DNA of 64,000 nt from Platycnemis pennipes (lineage: Eukaryota > Arthropoda > Insecta > Odonata > Platycnemididae): assembly GCA_933228895.1 (NCBI GenBank), contig OW121851.1, positions 132,293,624 to 132,357,623 of the forward strand, in the 5' to 3' direction. The translations under genes and the position numbers were made by a program. Numbering within the stretch: position 1 is the stretch's first letter; each line of letters starts with the position of its first letter. The notes below the pieces were generated by a model. The model made no database searches. It was given only the letters and a program-made list of their open reading frames with translations, and was not told where the DNA came from. Of this stretch, positions 9,446-20,223 are shown piece by piece.

Positions 9446-9989
9446 GTCGTAGGGTCTACCTAATCTCTCTAATGACCTCAAAACGAGGACTTACTACTCT
9501 CTAACCGGAGTCCGTATGTTATGAAAAGGGTATCTAAAACTGGCTGCAGTTTAAAGAGGCGTTAGGACGAGAAAAAGTTACGTTGGATGGCCAGGGTCTT
9601 TACGATGAATATGAAGCCATGAAGGGAAATATGTTCGGCGATGGCAAAGACACCACGGTTATCGTTGGGTGTGTAACCAAAGGATTTTGAACGAAGTATT
9701 ATGCTGAAAGGCATTGCCGAGCTTCAATAGTTGAAAACGGGTGAATTCATCACCAAGCATCCACTAGGTACTTGCAACAAAATGATGAGAAACTGCAAAT
9801 AAATATATATTTTATTGATGAAGAAGTTCAGGAAGGATTACTCTCATATCAAAGAAGATATAATTTAAGTTTATATATCTTAATTGTGTCTTAGGCATTA
9901 CATAGCACTTAGAATAAGGCTATATTTGCGATATTTTAGGCAATATATGGTTTTCATTTCATCCTTATTCTTTATGAAAAATTGACAGT
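9446..9989. other. Non-coding stretch
   Basis: Mixed-composition DNA with no long frame, RNA gene or recognisable transposon part. Confidence 0.45.
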
Positions 9990-10685
9990 GTAAGAAAAAC
10001 TTAACTTTTGTTTATAAGCAACTCCATGCCCAACAGTATTAATAGAATATTTCGCAATGTAAATTTGAAGCCTTTTTTTTATTCTAGAATGACCATTGGA
10101 AATTTACTTTTTAATTTTAAAGATATTTTTAATCCTGTAGACAAGAGTGGAGTTTATGTGTTAAGATGTGATACGCAGGACTATTATTGTTTTTATATAG
10201 GTCAGACGGGTAGAAGTTTTAACATTAGGACAAAGGAACATTTTAATTATTTTATTCATGGTGAGAACAAGTCAGTCTTTGCTTCTCATTTATCTGATTT
10301 TAATCACGTCTGATTTTAGAGTAGAGATTTTAAATGTCCATGACAAAGGTGCAAAGCTGGATTTCATAGAAAAATTTGAGATTGTACCTGCTTCCAATGC
10401 TTTGGGACCAAAATTGATAAATGTAATTGTACCCTTCAATCTATCCCCATTGTATCATGTTCCCGTCCCCCCTTTAAAAAGCATTTCCCCGTCATCCTAA
10501 CCTTCAACACATACCATCTAAATTTCCCCAACCACTCCTGCATTTTATCCCTCATTTGGAGTGGTATATATAAAGGCTTGCCACCGTGTAAATATCAGAA
10601 CACCCTTGAAAATGACACGGGAGTGTCGAAACCGGTAGGGTTTCTCAGTAAAAGTGTGAAAAATACAAAGTTAAGTTTTTCTTAC
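9990..10685 (+). mobile_element. Penelope-like (GIY-YIG) element fragment between inverted ends
   Basis: A 22-base terminus at 9990-10011 (GTAAGAAAAACTTAAC...) is the reverse complement, with one extra T, of 10665-10685, so a 696-bp unit has inverted ends. Inside is a frameshifted GIY-YIG endonuclease remnant and a 3' tail with a GACAC/GTGTC stem-loop followed by GAAACCGGT (10614-10635). Penelope-like retroelements encode a C-terminal GIY-YIG domain and often have complex, partly inverted termini, so a 5'-truncated copy is the likeliest reading. No reverse transcriptase part is present. A TIR-bounded non-autonomous unit that captured the fragment is an alternative. Confidence 0.6.
10008..10500 (+). 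pseudogene. GIY-YIG endonuclease domain remnant, frameshifted
   Basis: The frame from 10008 encodes GVY at residues 48-50 and FYIGQTGR at 62-69, followed by RTKEH. This is the GIY...YIG...R pattern of GIY-YIG nucleases, in the variant typical of Penelope-like elements. The frame stops after HLSDFNHV at 10313. The continuation SDFRVEILN lies one frame over from about 10309 and runs to 10500, so a one-base shift near 10310 has broken the gene. In intact Penelope-like elements this domain follows the reverse transcriptase and nicks target DNA. Here only the C-terminal end survives and it cannot make a functional enzyme. Confidence 0.65.
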
Positions 10686-13600
10686 ATCAATCTTATTCCA
10701 TTGCTCTCTCTTTCTCGTCCATTCATCTATCCTATAGCACAGTGATATTTTATTCATCCATAGTTGTGCTGTGTTAAAGTTACCCCATGCGTTTCAATCC
10801 CTTCTATCCCCTTTCCCCTGCAGCGCCCGGTCGGCTTCAAACTTGATGTCCCGGATTCCTGTCATTCTCCGGATCGCTGTCATTAGACTTTCCACCTCCA
10901 CGATTCCTCTTCACCAACATTGCTTGGCCGCGTTTGGTGGAAAGAGGAAAAGGAACACAAAATCTGGACGGGGAAACAACAGAGCTCTTTTATGTTTTCT
11001 CACGTTCCTTCCATTGTTTGAAGGGCTAAGTCGAAGAAAGTATTGTTTTCAAAAATTAGCATATTAGGACGAGACTTTATTGCAGGTTACTCATTGCCAT
11101 ATACAGCACTGTGTTTTTTCTGTAGCAAGATGTTCTTTTCGTCACATTTTAGATCTCGTCTGTTCGCTCTGTCCTTCCGTCATCGTTATTTTGGTAGACA
11201 CTGGCTAAGGGTGATGCATTTAGGTACTTAGGGCTGGATTATTTTATATACTTTTCTTATTAAATAAACATTTAATATGCCGTCCATTGCCTCTTCTTCT
11301 TGAACGAACTTTTTGTTGCAATATTACCCAATCCATTCGTCTACCTCCTCGTTTTCTCCCTTTTGCAGATATTCCTTCTTTCATATTTTCCGAAAAATAT
11401 AGCTCATGGTTTATTCCAGAGGGCTTGCAACAGATGTTATTATTCTAATCCCGGAAGTTCAAATAATCAATCCTATACCATGAGTGAAAATTTTCTTTTT
11501 ATAAAACCTCTCGTTTTATTTATGAAACGACCTCAGTTCAATTTTTTTCAGGGATGGCCTTGGCTGGGATAACTTTTATCCCCCTTTGGGCCCACCATTT
11601 TAACCGGACATACTTTCAGGGAATTTGTTCAGGGGCTTGCGTATTGAATATTTTACGTAGAAGTAGGCAGCGGCGGTTAATAGACGGCCAGGAGCACTGG
11701 CGGCAGAAAAGCATTTTCCAAAAGCGACCGTTTTATAAAACACGCGATGTAAACCTGGGGTATATATTGGAGGACATTAGTGTGTGCTCCTTTTCTTTCG
11801 CTGTCCCGAAGCAATAAAGTTCGCGGGCTCTGAGATTTATGGCCCGCCTGCCCCCTTATCGGTGATATCTCATACAATCCCACCGCTCGCACGAATCTTA
11901 AAAACACGCAACTTTGTCTCTCTTTGAGACTTAAAATAATATTCCGCGGAAAATAGATGGCCACCTATTGAAGTCTCTGATTTCAGAAAATTTACATTGC
12001 TCAACAGATGAGTTCTGAGGATATTTTCCCATTCGGATAATTTCCGTATCTCGTTGCTTGTATCTCTCGATATTTTTAAGTCCACTCAGAAGCACTCCTC
12101 TTGTTGCAGCGCCACAGATAATAAGGCATTGCAATCTTCCCTTCTCGGAAGGAGATTGCCGATATCTCACTTCATAAATATCAGAGAATCCAAGCGTTCA
12201 GAAGTACACTCCATGTCATATTCCTGCCAAAAATAAGGCCACCGGTTAATATTCCACTCTTTTTACATAAAACCTAAAACCATTTTGACCTGTTTAGAGC
12301 AATTAAGGTAATTTTTAGTATCAAGAGTCTCACTTTCATGTTACCAAGGATGTGAAGGAATAAAAGTGGGAGGAGAAGTTAACGGAAGAGAAAAGTGAAG
12401 CTCTAAAAATCAGCAACATTTCAGCAAAGACAATGTCAAGAATTTAATAAAATTCTGAGGTAGAGGAAGAGCAGGTTTTTTGGATTAATAGAAATCAAGT
12501 TTACCTCAACATCAGGTTGCTATACTGATTAGAATAGATGAAATTTTCATTTTTTTTAGCTTTAAATTCGGAGGAAGGCTATCGTGTACCTAATTTTGCG
12601 TTGTCACAGTCAATAACCATTACGTAAATATTTTGAATGGTCTTTTTCTAGTGCACAGTCTCCACCCGTTTATTTCATTATTGAAATATTACTGAACTTT
12701 CCGACAGTCATTCCATTTATCGTTAGAATCAAAATACATAGGATATAAATCACTTTTAAGCATTTAAACGGAATACATTTATTTCCCAAAATTTATATCT
12801 GGCTTCATTGTCATTTACTTGTGATTTATTGGGTTTTTCAGCCACTCGCCAATTTTTTTGAGTGATATTCCCAAAATCTGTCAAACTCCCAGTTTTCCAA
12901 ATTCATGATCGTTGAATTATTATAAACAGCTATAACTTTAAAAATTGCAAGATGAAATAAGTTATTTTACAACTATTGCACGTTTTGATGCTCGGAAAGG
13001 GAACTTTTGGGATAGTTTCGTGTTACTGTTTTGTCCTTAAATTTAATTCGTATCCACTCTTTTACCTTTCTTTACGCTATCGTTAATATTACGTTAGCAT
13101 GATTCGTAAGGTTCTTGATAAACTCAGTGGTTTAAGAAGCTTCAAGCATAAATTTTGCAGTTTCAACTTGAAGCTAAAGGCAGGCTAATGTTCAGTTTTA
13201 AATTGTTTCATAATAGGAAATATAGTTGCCACATGCACATATCGTGTATCGTGAGGGTGCTGTCATGGCTCCGCTTCTTAGCTGTGAAGCCATGACGCCG
13301 TCATACTTTGATTTTATTTCACTCTGTAAGGAGAGATATATATCGTAATATTAGCTCTCAGTGAATCAGAGAGAGAATTTTGTTGAAATCGACGCTCGGC
13401 CAAGTTTTCTTTGCAATCGAGATGTATTGTTGGATTTTTATCGACTATAAAGTGATGAATCTCTATATCACCTTTCAAAACCAAAGACAGTGTGAAACAT
13501 TTCGTCTGCGGAATATCACATGACAGAGTTATTTTTCTATTTAGGCTCGAAATTATCAGAGATATATAGCATAAGTAATAGCATTCACCATTTATTCAGT

Positions 13601-13799
13601 TTCACATGGCTCGTAGAAACACGTTTATCCACGAATTCATCCGTGTGTAACGCTCGTTTTTCTTGTAACAGAATAATTCCTTGCGCCTTTTATGATTATT
13701 CTTGGAAATATATGTACATTTCTCATGGTAAATAAATGAAACTGGAAACTGGAATTGTTTCATCGTGTACCTTTCAGAACAATCAAATATGCCCTTAAA
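10686..13799. other. AT-rich non-coding stretch
   Basis: Several 60-100 codon frames are present but none resembles a known family. A short hairpin (GTCATGGCT and AGCCATGAC) lies at 13262-13296. I saw nothing else of note. Confidence 0.45.
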
Positions 13800-14720
13800 T
13801 CTTTGGGCTCGCACCTTTGAGTATTTACTGTAAGAGAGTATCCACCGCATTGAAACACTCTTTCACCTCCGTCTCTCTCGCTGCTACTCGTCTGCTGGTC
13901 AGCAAGAAGCGTTCCTTTCCTCTTCCGAGCAGAAGAGGACATCCTCCGAAGACGAGGAGAAAAGATGGGGGATCCAGTACGGTTCAATCGTTCCTCGCGA
14001 CTAAAATTGACCTCCTTCCATTGGGGTGGGTTCGGAAGACGCTCGCGTGGGAAGATAGGGGGGGGGGGGGGGGCGCTGTACGAAAAAAATAGGGAGTAGT
14101 GCTCGTTCTTGTTCGTCGTGGAAGCATCCGATGCAGTTTACGCGACAATTCCCCTCGGCTGCATTTGCGAGCATTCCCACCGCCTTGCCACTCGGAAAGA
14201 AAACATCGAGGGCTCGCCGTGCCGAGGAAGTTGCACTTTTCTCCCCCCCCCCCCACTTCTTCACGCCCAGCCTCCGTACAACTGCATCTCCAGGTCGCGG
14301 CGGAAAGGGATGCAAATAGTGCACCATGTACGTGCCGAGTGTTTCCTTTTTAGAATTGATCGAGAGGTATACACACACCTCCCGCGGCATCTTTATTCAT
14401 GAAATATGAGGGATGGGGGGTGAAGAGAAAGGGAATATGAAACAATGGGAGTGGTGGGCAGCGAGGAAACACTTAAAATCTCCGGTTGCGTTCGCAGCTG
14501 AGGCCCAACCCACTCTGGAGCATCCCTTGGTCGTCGGCCTCCTTCCCAGCGAAGGACCAACTCTGTCGCGGAGATCAAACTGGAAGACTTTTCTGAGACG
14601 ATCTCGTCATTCTCGCCGGCGCCCACCCGGCGCCATCGTGGGAGTGGTGCGAGAAGCACCCCCCACCCTCACTTGGCATGCACAGTCCTCATGGAAATAG
14701 AACCGGTAGAGCCTGCTACT
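13800..14720. other. GC-rich block with opposed poly-G and poly-C tracts
   Basis: Overlapping open frames of 60-130 codons on both strands reflect stop-codon scarcity and not genes. A run of 16 G at 14058-14073 and a run of 12 C at 14243-14254 lie about 170 bp apart, so each strand carries one G-run. No conserved protein domain is recognisable. Confidence 0.5.
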
Positions 14721-17700
14721 CAGCCTTCTCTCCGAACTCGAATATACATTTCCTCGATACTTTGGGGACATATTTTCAATTCTAGTAAAGTGCTTTTACC
14801 GTTTCTTCGTATCGTGAGTAGATATGCACCTCTGTTCTGATGTTTTCGTAAGCGACGGCACATATGGTAGCTTAAATATATCCTCTGCGCGTTTTGGATG
14901 TCAGTAAAATCCATTGCTGATATTTAATATGTATCCTTTTACTTCACAACCTGTGTTTCAGTAAATAATAACAACATCGGATAATTGCGGTGATCCGCTT
15001 AGTTTTATATAATTACATACTAGAATAAGAAAATGAAAGTTCTAATATATTTTTGTATCTAATCCTTCCCGATAAATTTGTAAAATCTATCATCCTATAA
15101 CCTATCATCCACTCTCATCGCTCATAGCTCGTGAATAAAATGTATGCAATAGGGCCCAAGAATCACAGCTGAAAGATACTGCAGTGATTTGTCTGAAAGC
15201 CTTTATTATTTAATTCTACTATCATTAGTTGTTGTCTTGCTTCCGCCTTTTTTGCGAGTATAGATTTCTTATTTATGTCCTAAGCAGTTATCAGTATGTT
15301 TCAAATCATAATTTGTCCAACAAAGCGACCCTCAATTTGATGAAAATATGTTGATTAAAAATAAAAATTTTTATGAATAAATATTGCAATAGAAATTGTT
15401 GTATTCTGTAGAAAGGGCTTGATTTACTTTGTGTGTATAATGGCCAACTATTTAGTATAAATATATATATTCGTTGCTCGGGTGTACCCGTGTACTTTAC
15501 CAGGTGTGATACCTGACTTTTCGTGGCCGTTGCTAGTCACTTTATCAAAGGGAATCTCAAGGAAGTTTCAACCAGGTATTAAGTAAGTATTCTAAGGTTC
15601 AAAAATAAAGCTTGCTTCGTCAGTGTGCTGTCTGCTAATGGAATTTTACCGAAGTGGGGAATTATAGCGGATAGTTCAATTAGACAGAAACAGTATCGCA
15701 TTGCTCGAGTCCTGCAGTCTGCTTAACTGTAACCCCATCGAACCCGGCTTCCTGGACCAGCCGTTCATAAGCAGTTCATTATCCTTACACGCATAACGTT
15801 TTGAATTATTGGTCCGCTGTAATCTCTTATCTGTCCATGAATTGGCCTCCGAAGCACCACTAAATGTCAGCGCTGTATATACCCTCCGTTCATGGAGTTG
15901 CAGTTGAACTGCTTTCTCACCTAGTTAGTTTCATGCATGATATTGCGTCATCAAGATGCCCCGCCCATTGAGGGAGGCTAAGGCGAATTTAACGCCGCGA
16001 CCTCATGAGGGTGAATTATAAGCCGCCTATTCTCCCCGTAACGCTAGCGTGTTAAGCCGGCGGATTCTCATTGCAATCGAGGTGGATTGGGACCTAGAGA
16101 ATGCATCTGAAATAGGGTCGCCGAGTCTACTCGTGACAGAATGGAATCCCGATTATTCTTCTCGTCCGACGGAAGCTCGAGCATTAATACTGGACTGCTC
16201 AATCTCAGCAAGGTTATCGAGTGATCAAGACCGTCTTGGATGATGAACGGGCCGCGTAATCAGCCGGAAACATGTCTATTTTGGTCGTTTTCGGCATTGC
16301 CGATTAGGTGCTGCTGCGCTCTTTTGATATCGTTTTAATTTTCAGCAGCTAGAGGTGTTACCGTCTCGTCATAAAATTAGATAATATGCAGATAACGATT
16401 GTGGATAATTACTTTGGGCGAGTAGTATCTGATACTGTCTATTTGTTGAATTCTTAAACAATGTAGTAGCGCATATGAACTGACTTGATCAAAAAGCACC
16501 AAAAATAATCACAGCTGTCCCTCTTTGAGGAACGATTTGTGCTCTAAACATGTTGCATGTCATTGGAAATAATATGGTTCTATTGGAGCATAATAATGCT
16601 CGAAATAATTGCAGTTTCTTCTGCACTACATACAAGTTTCATGCAACCACTTTATTCTCGTGTTTAACTTCAAAACTGAGGTTTAATTAGTACTTGAAAG
16701 ATAATTTCGAAATAAAATACCATTGTGATGGAAACAAATTATGAGGTACATTATCATTTCCTGTTTCGGAAACTTTATCCCATATTATTTGCGAAAATAT
16801 TTTCCGTATTTTTCGTAATTTTATTCCGTAATAGTTATATTTTAAAGGCTTCTCTCCTAGCTTTCTTACAATATTTCCAGTGGATGCATGAGAGCTTAGC
16901 TACCATAAATCCGGTGAGTTCTTTAGTAGCGACACCCTTAATTACTGTGTAGTTATTTTTCTATATTGTTCGTGAATTCGTTTCATGGTATCCACATGCC
17001 ATATTCAACCTGCCGAAAAGAATGTGTTTCAGCATAAAATTGTATTCAGCTCATTGCCGTGCGGAATAAAAGATTTCTCTTTCGCATTAGCATTTTACTG
17101 AATATGTCAAGTGGAAAATTATTCGTTTCTTATGCTAGAGCAATGACTTCCTCAGAGAATTTCTATCTATTAGTGGCCCTACATCTTGTTGATGAGATGC
17201 TCTGAGGATGGTTTAGAGACATGGTATTCCTAGTTTAATGAACTGAGCAAATTTCTATCTTTACGTGCTCTACACTTGACTTAGATATTTAATTCGTCTG
17301 TACATATTTATTGAGTGTAATGAATATGACATAATGGAGTTCCAAGTGACTGATTTATTTATTCATTTCAAAACCATGGGAGTGTTACTCACTCTACGTT
17401 CCAGTTTCCCTTAATTAACGAAGCTGAGCAATGCTGCAATGACTCACTACAATCAAGTCCGCCATTTTCACCCAGCTTATAATTTATCCGGCGCATAAAT
17501 TCTACTCGTGTAGTTTAGCGTTTGGCCGTAATACACCGAGCAAGATGTGATGCATAATCTTGACGTGCGGGAATCTTCCTGAAATCAAGTTATGAAGTAC
17601 GCTCTTGTCATAGAAAACAGGCTCCGTTAGGTTTCTCAAGTAACATTGATGGTGAATCCTTCAAAAGCAAGTATTATGAATAACGCGTTATTATTACATG

Positions 17701-18860
17701 TTCTTAATAAACTAATCCTATGATAAGTTACTCAAAATCTGTAGAATAAAGAGTAGGTATCTACTACTTGCGGAAGAGAAAATTTTTGCTTTTTATTAAA
17801 CTTTTCCAGCAGAAGCATACTTGTAACGATCCCTTTATCCGCGCTTCTTCCGTATTAAAAATATCCTCTGATTAATTATTCGATGCTGATTATTTAGTTT
17901 CTTTACATGGTATCCTTAATATTATACCCGTCGTAATATGATGAAATAGATTCGGACTCAATAAGAATTCCATTCACTCTTATGCTTTTTGAAGTAATGA
18001 TGTTTTTTACAATTCAGTAACAGTACTTCTTCCTTTCCTCGCTCTTAGCTTTTATAATTTATCAATGGGGACATTCAATTTTTTTTATAACTCTTTAAGT
18101 GAGAAGCTTATTCCCTAAAATGGGCTCGGTGAAAATTTTGCTGAAGAATTTAGTTGTGTCACAAATATACGTGTATTACTCTTTAAATATTGTAAATTTT
18201 CGGCGGCTTTAAAAGCACAACGACATAGCATGACGTCAGGGCACGGTATCACTATGGGCGTTGTTTATCTATTTATGTGTGGAGGTAAGTTGTTTAATGA
18301 ATACTTAGCGAAAATGTTTGTATTCATATCATTTGTTCAATGTAATAAACGAATGTATTTCAATTTTTTATTTAAAAAGTAAGTATCTTAATGAGCAAAT
18401 CATTCATAGAGAGTGTAATAGCTGTGTATTGCCCTGTCAGTTTTCACCCCAACAATCTCTGCTATGGCGAAGTAATCGCTGTTTTTTTTTTAGAGGGATG
18501 CCACCACTAGGGAGTCAACCAAAAGCAAATTGTCGGATTTTACATATTTTAAATCCCTTTTCACTCATCTTTTCGAATAAGAAACGGCTAGTAACCGCAA
18601 AACAATATATTAGCTTCGTTTTCTTCTAAAATAAATGTCTTCTTCCGTAGCAATATGCAACCTATACCGCGCAGTGACGTCAGAAGGCGTTTCAGATCAC
18701 GTGAATTTCGTCAATTTATGGGAGCGTTTTAATAGCATTTAACAATATTTGTGGTTGGAATTAATGAATTTTGGCTTATTTATTTAAAATTTCTGGGAAC
18801 ATTTCGCATCAAGTACATCATTAATACGCGAGAAACAAATGTCATGCATATGTTGTGTTG
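14721..18860. other. Non-coding stretch
   Basis: Mostly AT-rich. A less AT-rich patch at about 15950-16260 contains a 64-codon frame (16049-16243, GTG start) with a fairly ordinary amino-acid mix but no recognisable domain; it could be a regulatory or exonic island. No transposon termini or RNA genes were seen. Confidence 0.4.
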
Positions 18861-18890
18861 CAACAATATGCATGCATATGCATATTGTTG
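18861..18890. repeat. 30-bp palindrome with 13-bp arms
   Basis: CAACAATATGCAT and ATGCATATTGTTG are perfect inverted arms around a 4-base loop GCAT. A third related arm, ATGCATATGTTG, lies just upstream at 18845-18856. The structure could form a cruciform and may be a decayed transposon end. Confidence 0.7.
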
Positions 18891-19742
18891 GTTTTCTACT
18901 CTTGTGAAGTTAATCTTTTAGCTCGGTCAACTTGTGTATGTTATTATTAATGAAATATGGAAATAAAGATATAGGACTTCAAAATTATTAGCAACTTAAA
19001 TTATATAAGGTTTGCAATGGATCTGAATATGAAGAAACAAGAAGCGATAGTGGCGAGTTTTTTTTCCTGCTTCAAACATTTTTCTTTGATCTCCTCTAAT
19101 TCTTGCCTTGCTTTCAGTTTTGCATCGCCTAAGTATCTACCCGTTCCAGGTTGCCCCTCCATTCTATTCCATTCTAAGGGCTTCCGTGAGAATTTCTGGC
19201 GACGGGGATCTAAAGATGCGAAGCGTTCACTTGCTCTCAGAGATGCATGCCCTACGCCCGGGGAAGGAGAATTCCTTCCCATGCACACGGAGGAGCGAAC
19301 ATTAAGGGCCACACCGCCGAGGATTCCTTCGTCTTCCCGCCATTCCTTCCCCTCGGCCCCTCGCCTCTCCTCACTTCGCTCAGCCCTCTGTTTCGCCTTA
19401 CTCCAATTAATCTCATTATCTTAATCCATCGTGGTGAGTGGAGAGAGCCTTTAGCCATTAAACCGGGCTAACTAAGATGAAGGGATGAGGGAGCACACCC
19501 TTGTTTTTAACCTCCCGCAGCGGAAGACACCACCAGGCGTGTATACACACAGGACGAGCGCTTTCTTCTCTTTTCTTCCCCACAAGGTCATTCCCACTCT
19601 TGAGCACAATTCTCTGAGACTTTGTTCTGCTAGTGTTTCATTCTTTTTCCACTCCTTGCACTATAGGGTCGCATTTTACAGTTTAAAAAAAACGACTAGT
19701 TTTTTTTATCCCGATGAAATCGCACTTAGCATATTATATTGG
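18891..19742. other. Non-coding, moderately GC-rich in 19180-19560
   Basis: The GC-rich part gives overlapping frames on both strands with no recognisable domain. The rest is AT-rich. Confidence 0.4.
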
Positions 19743-19798
19743 TATCAACTACATATATTTGTTTGTCGTGTATCAACTACATATATTTGTAAGTCGCG
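19743..19798. repeat. Two-copy 28-bp tandem repeat
   Basis: TATCAACTACATATATTTGT occurs at 19743 and again at 19771, followed by TTGTCGTG and AAGTCGCG respectively. It is a short, slightly diverged tandem duplication. Confidence 0.8.
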
Positions 19799-19946
19799 TA
19801 TTTCATATACTATTGATGTCAATTGACCTATTTTAAAGCATCAATTTCCCTGCTCACTCCTAGATCTGGTTACACAATGCGTGGTGCGATAAAAAAATAT
19901 AGGAAATAACTTCTCACTGTCCTTCCTGTCGTTCCTGCCATATAGT

Positions 19947-20223
19947 CGTACGGTCAATACGGAACACTACCTGGAAGTTCTTCGCCGTTTGTATGAAGTC
20001 TTTGTATGACTTCTTCCTATTCCCGAGGCTGAGGAGAACCATGAAGGGACGACGTTTTGCCACCATTGATGAGATAAAAACAGAATCGCTGAATAGACTG
20101 AACCCTATACCGAAAAGTGAGTTCTGGAAGTGCTTTCGAGATTGAAAGACACGCTGGAACAAGTGCGTTATACCTATGAAGGATTATTTTGAAGGGGCAA
20201 AATTGATTCTGATTAATAAATAA
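19947..20223 (+). pseudogene. Mariner transposase remnant with internal deletion
   Basis: Bases 19947-19997 read RTVNTEHYLEVLRRLYE, a mid-transposase motif. The next recognisable piece, from 20005 in another frame, is YDFFLFPRLRRTMKGRR, then FATIDEIKTESLNRL and IPKSEFWKCFRD, a TGA where Trp is expected, KTRWNKC, and DYFEGAKL to the natural end at 20223. Mariner transposases cut and paste DNA with a D,D34D catalytic triad. The segment holding the second Asp has been deleted here, at a TTTGTATGA direct repeat (19988 and 20001). What remains is the C-terminal third, with a frameshift and a stop. The 5' part and inverted terminal repeats were not found. The family assignment is strong and the copy is certainly dead. 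Confidence 0.85.

Noticed and set aside
10606..10640. Canonical hammerhead ribozyme
   Set aside because: The CUGANGA half of the core is missing; kept only as a stem-loop worth checking.
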